Source: Chitinophagales bacterium
GTDB lineage: Bacteria; Bacteroidota; Bacteroidia; Chitinophagales; Chitinophagaceae
DNA: 64,000 nt
Assembly (NCBI GenBank): GCA_015655125.1
Contig: JAATFP010000078.1
Location: 1 to 64,000, forward strand
Direction: 5' to 3'
Notes under the pieces: model-generated
Seen by the model: the letters and a program-made list of their open reading frames with translations, nothing else
Database searches by the model: none
What the model was told of the DNA's origin: nothing
Program-made: the position numbers and the translations under genes
Shown here: in pieces, positions 56,997 through 64,000 of the stretch
Layout of the letters: the number at the start of each line of letters is the position of its first letter
Numbering within the stretch: position 1 is the stretch's first letter

Positions 56997-57602
56997 ATGA
57001 AAAAAATACTTTTCGTCCTCGCTCCGCTTGCCATTGCAGCTGGCCTGGCCTTCAACTACGGTGATCCATTACCGATCGGAAGTGATCTTCCGAAAGCCGA
57101 TATTAAAATGCAGGATGTTTCCGGTAAAGAGATCAGTATAAAAGATGTTGTGAAAGACAAAGGGGTATTGGTAATGTTCAGTTGCAATACCTGCCCGTAT
57201 GTTGTAAAGAATCAGGAACGCACACGGCAAGTGGCAGCAGCGGCCGCTAAACTCAACATTGGCATGATCGTATTGAACAGCAATGAAGCACAACGCACTT
57301 CTGATGATAGTTTTGACGCAATGAAAAAATACGCCACAGAGCAGCAATACAAATGGAACTATGTAGTAGATAAAGGCAGTGAAGTGGCAGATGCCTTCGG
57401 CGCAAACCGCACACCGGAATGCTTTTTGTTTGACAAAAACCTAAAGCTCGTTTATCATGGCGCCATCGACGACAATCCTTCTGATGGCAATGCTGTAACG
57501 AGGCACCATTTGCAGGAAGCCCTGAATGCGCTGTCCACCGGCTCTGAAATTACGGTGAAAGAAAGCAAGAGTGTTGGTTGCACCATCAAGAGAATTAAAT
57601 AA
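56997..57602 (+). CDS. Thioredoxin-fold (peroxiredoxin-like) exported protein
   Basis: 201 residues with a signal-like N-terminus (ILFVLAPLAIAAGLAFNYG) and a redoxin domain. VLVMFSCNTCPYVVKNQERTRQVAAAAAKLNIGMIVLNSNE carries a CxxC (CNTC) in the usual position, and ANRTPECFLFD carries the cis-proline region. It resembles the AhpC/TSA-like thioredoxin proteins of Bacteroidota with CNxCP active sites. Probably periplasmic thiol chemistry. TAGCTTTA before ATG is a near-consensus -7 box. A terminator follows. Confidence 0.88.
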   Translation: MKKILFVLAPLAIAAGLAFNYGDPLPIGSDLPKADIKMQDVSGKEISIKDVVKDKGVLVMFSCNTCPYVVKNQERTRQVAAAAAKLNIGMIVLNSNEAQRTSDDSFDAMKKYATEQQYKWNYVVDKGSEVADAFGANRTPECFLFDKNLKLVYHGAIDDNPSDGNAVTRHHLQEALNALSTGSEITVKESKSVGCTIKRIK

Positions 57603-57621
57603 ACGAAACATCATCATTTTT

Positions 57622-57647
57622 AAAACCCGGTATCAACCGGGTTTTTC
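57622..57647 (+). terminator. Terminator after the thioredoxin-fold gene
   Basis: AAAACCCGGT-ATCA-ACCGGGTTTT followed by TC and TTT. A perfect 10-bp stem 20 nt past the stop codon. Confidence 0.85.
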
Positions 57648-57672
57648 TTTTATTAAAAATGTTTATTAAAAC

Positions 57673-57873
57673 ATGTTTTCACAAAACATCTCATATATCG
57701 CCCTGCTTTTTCTTGTTGTATTGATGGCAGTGTCTTGCAGCAAAAAAAATTACGCCACGCGGGCGGAATATAATTTTAAAAGCACCGATGCCAAACCACA
57801 TTACGATGACCTTCATTATTGGGCAGCGCATCCATGGAAATGGGATGTATCGGATAGTGTGAAACTGACGTGA
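57673..57873 (+). pseudogene. Short lipoprotein, possible N-terminal fragment of a DUF3089 protein
   Basis: 66 codons. It has a clear lipoprotein signal (LFLVVLMAVSCSKKN), then YDDLHYWAAHPWKWDVSDSVKLT and a stop. The DLxxWAAHPxKxDxSDS pattern resembles the start of the mature DUF3089 (alpha/beta hydrolase-like) lipoproteins, which normally run some 300 residues further. None of that remains in the 50 nt before the convergent prenyltransferase gene. A genuine small lipoprotein is the alternative. Confidence 0.5.
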
Positions 57874-57926
57874 ATGTTTGCTCGCCGTTATGGCGGGAAC
57901 AAAGTAACGATCCTTTGGGTTTAGGT

Positions 57927-58889
57927 CTACCCATTCAGGTGCCATGCTCCATTTGGTGTTAAAAAAATATCCAGCAGCACAAACGCCGCAAACACCACTG
58001 AAGCAATTCCATTGGCAGTCATAAATGCTACATTCACGCGGCTCAGGTCAGTTGGTTTTACAATTGAATGTTGATAGATCAACATGCCCACAAAAACTGC
58101 CACACCGATCCAGTAAAAAATCCCGAAGCTGCCATAAAAACCTGCGGTCATCACACTGGCGGCAGACAGCACATGTAAAAACGTGGAAACACCAAGCGCA
58201 CTGGGCTTTCCCATTACAGAAGGAATGGAATACAATTGATTTTCTTTATCAAATGCTTCATCCTGCAAAGCATAAATAATATCAAAGCCACTTACCCAAA
58301 AAATAACGGCAAACGAAAATAAGATCGGCAGCAGCGCAAATTGCCCGGTGACCGCAAGGTAAGCACCGATAGGCGCAAGGCTCAAACCGAGGCCCAGCAC
58401 AAGATGACAAAGTGCGGTAAATCTTTTTGTATAGCTGTAAAACAACACTACAAATAATGCAACAGGCGATAAATAAAAACAAATGCGGTTGATAAAAAAA
58501 GTGGTGACTACAAACAACACGCAATTGACAATAACAAAAGTAAGCGCATTTTTTTCGTTGATGACTCCGGCAGGAATTTCGCGGATGGCGGTGCGCGGAT
58601 TTTTTGCATCGAAGGCGCGATCGAGATAACGATTAAAAGCCATGGCTGCGCTACGCGCGAAGATCATGCAAAGCACCACCAAAATAAACGTGAGCCAAAG
58701 CGGGTTCTGTGTATCATCGGTATAATAAGTACTCCAGGATGTTGGTAAAGTGTCTTTATAAAATCCGCTAAAAGATACATGCGAAGTACCATAAGCACCA
58801 AAAAAAAATCCGATCAATGCAAATGGCATTGCAAAAATGGTGTGTGAAAATTTTATGAGCGAGAGATAATTTTTTACTGTTGAAGGCAT
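57927..58889 (-). CDS. UbiA-type polyprenyltransferase
   Basis: 320-residue integral membrane aromatic prenyltransferase with about 8-9 helices. Both Asp-rich sites that bind Mg-prenyl diphosphate are visible: AMAFNRYLDRAFDAKNPRTAIREIPAG and SGFDIIYALQDEAFDKENQLYSIP. The NRYLDRxFDAKNPRT form is that of UbiA-like proteins of the TIGR01475 kind, which include the futalosine-pathway enzyme MqnP. A role in menaquinone synthesis is plausible for this phylum but not proven here. Confidence 0.9.
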   Translation of the reverse strand: MPSTVKNYLSLIKFSHTIFAMPFALIGFFFGAYGTSHVSFSGFYKDTLPTSWSTYYTDDTQNPLWLTFILVVLCMIFARSAAMAFNRYLDRAFDAKNPRTAIREIPAGVINEKNALTFVIVNCVLFVVTTFFINRICFYLSPVALFVVLFYSYTKRFTALCHLVLGLGLSLAPIGAYLAVTGQFALLPILFSFAVIFWVSGFDIIYALQDEAFDKENQLYSIPSVMGKPSALGVSTFLHVLSAASVMTAGFYGSFGIFYWIGVAVFVGMLIYQHSIVKPTDLSRVNVAFMTANGIASVVFAAFVLLDIFLTPNGAWHLNG

Positions 58890-58945
58890 ATCATTAATTT
58901 TTTACCACGGAGTTTCATGGAGTTTTTTCACGGAGTAAAAAGAGT

Positions 58946-59518
58946 TTATTTATTCGCGGAAAAATCATTCGTAATTCGTAATTCGTCTTTGGTAATTCGT
59001 TTTCTTACGATCTCCCAAAGCACCACTCCTGCCGCGGTAGCGATATTCAGCGAATGCTTCATTCCCAGTTGTGGTATCTCAATTGTTCCATCGCACAAAG
59101 TGATCGTGTCCTGTTCCACACCACTCACTTCATTACCAAAAATGACCGCCACTTTTTCCATCGTTCCAAAATCCAAATTTTGCAATTGCAAACTATCCAC
59201 TACTTGTTCTATTGCAAAAACTTTGTAACCTTCTTTTTTCAACGCTTCAATTGCGGCAGCCGAATTTTCAAAATGCTTCCAATCCACCGATTCTTCTGCC
59301 CCGAGTGCGGTCTTTTTTATTTCCTTGTGACCCGGAAGTGCCGTGTAGCCAGTGATGTAAATGCCTTGTAATAAAAATGCATCGGCCGTTCTGAAAACGC
59401 TGCCCACATTATATGCGCTGCGGATATTTTCGAGCACAGCAATAACGGGCGTTTTTTCGGAACGCCTAAATTCATCAACCGACTTTCGGTTGAGTTCATC
59501 CATGCTTAATTTTCGCAT
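58946..59518 (-). CDS. TrmH/SpoU family RNA methyltransferase
   Basis: 190 residues from ATG 59518 (MRKLSMDELNRKSVDEFRRSEKTPV). The longer track start lies inside the pyrG 3' end and is rejected. The SPOUT fold motifs are VLENIRSAYNVGSVFRTADAF, VAVIFGNEVSGVEQDTI and IEIPQLGMKHSLNIATAAGVVLWEI, which form the knotted SAM site. Predicted 2'-O-ribose methylation of tRNA or rRNA. The extreme C-terminus (ITKDELRITNDFSANK) is translated from an ATTCGTAATTCGT-type repeat and is probably not part of the ancestral protein. Confidence 0.92.
   Translation of the reverse strand: MRKLSMDELNRKSVDEFRRSEKTPVIAVLENIRSAYNVGSVFRTADAFLLQGIYITGYTALPGHKEIKKTALGAEESVDWKHFENSAAAIEALKKEGYKVFAIEQVVDSLQLQNLDFGTMEKVAVIFGNEVSGVEQDTITLCDGTIEIPQLGMKHSLNIATAAGVVLWEIVRKRITKDELRITNDFSANK
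58957..58999. repeat. ATTCGTAATTCGTAATTCG repeat overlapping the trmH-family 3' end
   Basis: Units of about 9-10 nt (ATTCGTAATTCGTAATTCGTCTTTGGTAATTCG). The same family appears as TACGGATTACGAATTACGAATTGCGAATTG at 61313-61341, on the other side of pyrG. Confidence 0.7.
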
Positions 59519-59552
59519 GAGAAAAGTTTTACACAAAAAGTGACCGGCATGA

Positions 59553-61310
<1,758 letters not shown>

Positions 61311-61312
61311 TT

Positions 61313-61492
61313 ACGGATTACGAATTACGAATTGCGAATTGTTTAAAATTTTAGTAACTCAACTACAGAAAAGGACTGCGGGCGACTGACGATCGACCAC
61401 CGACCACCGACGACCGACGACCGACCACCGACCAGCGGTGAAAGGTTACATTCTGGTTGGTCATTGAGGTCTTTGGTCGTCGGTCGTCTCTC
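61313..61492. repeat. Two short-period repeat arrays between pyrG and proC
   Basis: 61313-61341 is the ATTACGAATTACGAATTGCG array. From 61383 a second array, GACGATCGACCACCGACCACCGACGACCGACGACCGACCACCGACC, is answered in inverse by GGTCGTCGGTCGTCTCTCGTC (about 61475-61495). The inverse array overlaps the proC stop region. The two arms can form a long hairpin that would end proC transcription. Confidence 0.75.
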
Positions 61493-61493
61493 G

Positions 61494-62291
61494 TCAATCT
61501 CTAGCCTTTGTTATCTTATTGTAACTTGTAGAAATACCTTTAATTAGCGATGAACTGAAACCCTGATGTTCCATTTCATTCAGCCCGGCAATGGTGCAAC
61601 CTTTTGGTGTAGTTACCTTATCGATTTCCTGCTCGGGATGTGTGCCATTTTGAAGCAATAATTCCGCCGCGCCTCTTACCGTCTGGGCCGCGATAAGATT
61701 GGCCGTTTTAGAATCAAAGCCGATCTCTATGCCGCCCTGGATATTGGCGCGGATGTAGCGCATAGCGAAGGCCGTGCCGCAGGCGCCAAGCACGGTGGCC
61801 GCGTCCATGAGTTTTTCATCGATCACTGCAACCTTGCCCAATACATTAAAAAGATTGGTGACGTAACCTATCTGCGCTTCAGTGGCATTGCTGAAACCCA
61901 GGCAGGTCATGCTTTCCTGGATGGCAATGGCGGTATTAGGCATGGCACGGCAAACAGGCAATTTTTTATTAAGGATGCTTTCAATATCGTTGATTGTAAC
62001 ACCTGTAACCACCGACACCAACGTATGTTTTGAGTTCAGATCTTTTTTTAATCCGCTCAGCACTTCGCTTACCTGGAAAGGTTTGATGGCAAGAATCACC
62101 AGCTCCGATTGTTTTACCGCAGCATTGTTATCCGAAGTTACCTGCACACCTTTTTTCGCGAGCGCGGTAAGCGTTGCCGTATTTCTTTTTGTAACGATAA
62201 TGTCTGCGGGTTTGCAAAACCGGCTTTTGATCAGCCCTTCGGCGATCGCCGTTCCAAGATTTCCGCCACCGATGATGGTTATTTTTTGCAT
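61494..62291 (-). CDS. proC: Pyrroline-5-carboxylate reductase
   Basis: Last step of proline synthesis, NAD(P)H-dependent. 265 residues. The N-terminal Rossmann motif is ITIIGGGNLGTAIAEGLI, then LVILAIKPFQVSEVL, VTGVTINDIESIL and CRAMPNTAIAIQESMTCL. The C-terminal signature LIAAQTVRGAAELLLQNGTHPEQEIDKVTTPKGCTIAGLNEMEHQGFSS is complete. Normal length. The last codons abut the CGTCGGTCGTC repeat arm. Confidence 0.97.
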   Translation of the reverse strand: MQKITIIGGGNLGTAIAEGLIKSRFCKPADIIVTKRNTATLTALAKKGVQVTSDNNAAVKQSELVILAIKPFQVSEVLSGLKKDLNSKHTLVSVVTGVTINDIESILNKKLPVCRAMPNTAIAIQESMTCLGFSNATEAQIGYVTNLFNVLGKVAVIDEKLMDAATVLGACGTAFAMRYIRANIQGGIEIGFDSKTANLIAAQTVRGAAELLLQNGTHPEQEIDKVTTPKGCTIAGLNEMEHQGFSSSLIKGISTSYNKITKARD

Positions 62292-62404
62292 GAGTCTAGG
62301 GTTTAGAAATTAGAGATCAGCTGCATTTGCTTGAGGTAACAGGATTAATATTTAAAGATCAGGTTCGCTGTTTTGTTCCAAACCTCTAAACGCTAATCAC
62401 TAAA
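62292..62404. repeat. GTTTAGAAATTAGAGAT / CTCTAAACGCTAATCACTAAAC inverted pair
   Basis: A short AT-rich motif (about 62299-62317) and its approximate inverse (about 62383-62407) flank the gap between purL and proC. The same CTCTAAACTCTAAAC-like units occur before lptE (52930-52950) and before the 2791 regulator (ATCTCTAAACTCC). Confidence 0.5.
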
Positions 62405-64000
62405 CTATAATGTTCCGAGCGCCTCTTCGCTTTTATTCCCTTTCAGCAAATTGCCGATCGCATTGTCGTATTTGCTTTTCCAGCCATCTATCGTTCCCCA
62501 ATTTTCACCATCGATCTCGATATTCTTGTCCACCACATTTCCGATCCTTGTATAAGCCGTGTTGCACTGATCCAGCAATTGCAGAAAATGTTTTTCATTG
62601 CTCACTTTTACGGAAACGACTACCCTGCTTTGCGCTTCGCCAAACCAATAAGCATCTTTGCGCAAAGTTTCATCGGTTGTTACGGCAGCAAATCCAAACT
62701 CGCGGTTGAAACAACTTTCTGCAAGCGTTACAAACAAACCACCCTCGCTCACATCATGGGCACTCTGGATGGTTTTTTCCCTGATGAGCCGGGCAACGGT
62801 TTGTTGCAGATCATATTCTTCATCCAGGTCAAAATGCGGGCAAGTACTGTATTCTTCACCAACAATTTTATGCAGATATTCCGAAGAACCGATATCGTTT
62901 CGATGTTCGCCAATAAGGTAAATAATGTCGCCGGCATTTTTGAAATCCATTGTCATTTTATCTTCCACATTTTCAATAATGCCAACCATACCAATCGTCG
63001 GCGTTGGATACACCGGGCCATCAGGCGATTGATTGTAAAAGCTCACATTACCGCCTGTTACAGGCGTATTAAATTTCAAACAGGCCGCGCCCATTCCTTT
63101 GATGGCATTGGTAAACTGGTAATAAACTTCCGGATCGTAAGGATTGCCAAAGTTTAGACAATTGGTAACCCCCAAGGGTTCGCCTCCGCTGCAAACGATA
63201 TTGCGCGCAGCTTCTGCCACAGCGATCATGGTGCCTTTATAAGGATCGGCAAACACATACCGGCTGTTGCAATCAGTAGTAAGTGCCAGCGCCTTGTTTG
63301 TAGGCTTTGCCAATACGATGGCCGCGTCGCTTGGCGCATTTGTGCTTACTGTGCCTGCACCCACCATGCTGTCATACTGATCGTATATCCAGCGTTTGCT
63401 GGCAATGTTAGGGATAGCAATTAATTTCTCGGCGATCGGTTTCAGGTCCGTTGGCTCCGGAACATTTCCCGCATCAAATGCATGGATCTTTTCGAGATAA
63501 GCCGGCGTTTTTACAGACCGGTCATATTGCGGCGCGCCCCCACCCAGCACCAGTTCTTCTGCAGGCAATACTGCTTCTTCCACGCCGTTCATATAAAAAT
63601 GAAGCAAGCCATCATCGGTCACTTCGCCGATATGGCTGCAGGGAAGATCCCATTTTTCAAACACATCAATCACCGCCTGCTCTTTTCCTTTTTCCACTAC
63701 CATCAACATGCGTTCCTGACTTTCGCTAAGCAGCAGTTCCCATGCCTTCATATTCTGTTGACGCGTCGGTACTTTTTCCAGATCGATGCGCATACCGGAT
63801 TTTCCCTTGGCGCTCATTTCTGCTGTGGAACAAATGATTCCGGCAGCGCCCATGTCCTGCATGCCAACAACGGCACCGGTTTCAATCACTTCCAGGCAAG
63901 CTTCCAGTAATTTTTTTTCCTGGAAAGGGTCGCCTACCTGAACCGCAGGAAGGTCTTCCGCACTGTCTTCCGTAATTTCTGCACTGGCAAAAGATGCACC
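62405..64000 (-). CDS. purL: Phosphoribosylformylglycinamidine synthase PurL, C-terminal part
   Basis: Fourth step of purine synthesis (FGAR to FGAM). The gene runs leftward and its 5' part lies beyond the window. The track ATG at 63889 is internal, and the frame is open to base 64000 (GASFASAEITEDSAEDLPAVQVGDPFQEKKLLEACLEVIET joins MQDMGAAGIICSTAEMSAKG). About 531 of an expected 740 or so residues are present. The small-PurL features QDMGAAGI, SESQERMLMVV, NFGNPYDPEVYYQF, TPVTGGNVSFYNQSPDG and SAHDVSEGGLFVTLAES are seen. No adjacent pur genes. Confidence 0.96.
   Translation of the reverse strand, partial: GASFASAEITEDSAEDLPAVQVGDPFQEKKLLEACLEVIETGAVVGMQDMGAAGIICSTAEMSAKGKSGMRIDLEKVPTRQQNMKAWELLLSESQERMLMVVEKGKEQAVIDVFEKWDLPCSHIGEVTDDGLLHFYMNGVEEAVLPAEELVLGGGAPQYDRSVKTPAYLEKIHAFDAGNVPEPTDLKPIAEKLIAIPNIASKRWIYDQYDSMVGAGTVSTNAPSDAAIVLAKPTNKALALTTDCNSRYVFADPYKGTMIAVAEAARNIVCSGGEPLGVTNCLNFGNPYDPEVYYQFTNAIKGMGAACLKFNTPVTGGNVSFYNQSPDGPVYPTPTIGMVGIIENVEDKMTMDFKNAGDIIYLIGEHRNDIGSSEYLHKIVGEEYSTCPHFDLDEEYDLQQTVARLIREKTIQSAHDVSEGGLFVTLAESCFNREFGFAAVTTDETLRKDAYWFGEAQSRVVVSVKVSNEKHFLQLLDQCNTAYTRIGNVVDKNIEIDGENWGTIDGWKSKYDNAIGNLLKGNKSEEALGTL

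Noticed and set aside
61383-61495. GACCACCGACGACC array considered as a CRISPR or phage attachment site
   Set aside because: Units are 7-14 nt simple repeats with an inverted arm. No spacers, integrase or tRNA nearby.

Overview
The window looks like a chromosomal segment of a member of the Bacteroidota, most likely in or near Chitinophagaceae. The family-level placement is inference. Supporting signs are a SusC/SusD polysaccharide-utilisation locus, type IX secretion (T9SS) C-terminal sorting domains with the PNP motif, an S46 dipeptidyl-peptidase, AT-rich ribosome sites, and promoters of the Bacteroidota type (TAnnTTTG). No rRNA, tRNA, CRISPR array, prophage or transposase-type insertion sequence was recognised.

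Layout. 0-12.3 kb: a GH92 alpha-mannosidase, a membrane TPR/HTH regulator (DUF6377 type) and a starch-type susC-susD-susE-GH13 operon. 12.3-15.5 kb: a gene-free stretch with two hairpin terminators and a candidate structured RNA, then a small acidic protein, then a coupled pair (aspartyl-protease-like protein and a protein with four AMPK/CBM48-like glycogen-binding repeats). 15.9-24.1 kb: a tightly packed leftward operon of a T9SS-sorted Fn3/MAM-like surface protein, thioredoxin, ApbE flavinyltransferase, DUF4266 lipoprotein ending GGGCGCN, DUF3570 outer-membrane protein with a 72-residue Gly/Ser tract, YCF48-like propeller lipoprotein and T9SS-sorted CotH kinase. This is the best candidate for a poorly described system. 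24.2-29.6 kb: a paralogous giant T9SS protein cut by an in-frame TAA, an SdiA-regulated-type propeller lipoprotein broken by a one-base frameshift, and a tiny lipoprotein that also appears frameshifted. 29.7-43 kb: transport, envelope and housekeeping genes (CPA1 antiporter, DUF2911, GT39, MutS-like ATPase, PCMT, phosphohexomutase, DUF2279, S46 peptidase, phosphoribosyltransferase), with a perfect 62-bp palindrome between two convergent genes. 43-49.5 kb: a membrane Fe-S protein and its likely CCG-domain partner, separated by four leftward genes. 49.6-57.7 kb: miaB, a small DUF559 nuclease element with imperfect terminal inverted repeats, a sigma-54 activator, lptE, a hypothetical gene, secG, mltG, a YihY protein and a thioredoxin-fold protein. 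57.9-64 kb: leftward genes for a UbiA-type prenyltransferase, TrmH-family methyltransferase, pyrG, proC and the 3' part of purL, which runs off the window.

How parts work together. The sus locus would bind, import and cut alpha-glucans at the outer membrane, with the upstream regulator as likely sensor. The ApbE operon suggests an envelope redox or cofactor-dependent machine with surface-displayed parts. Its biochemical role is not established here.

Many intergenic regions carry short-period direct repeats (7-12 nt units), often with an inverted counterpart. Several of these run into the 3' ends of genes or supply promoter elements. All homology statements come from reading the translations, with no database search.
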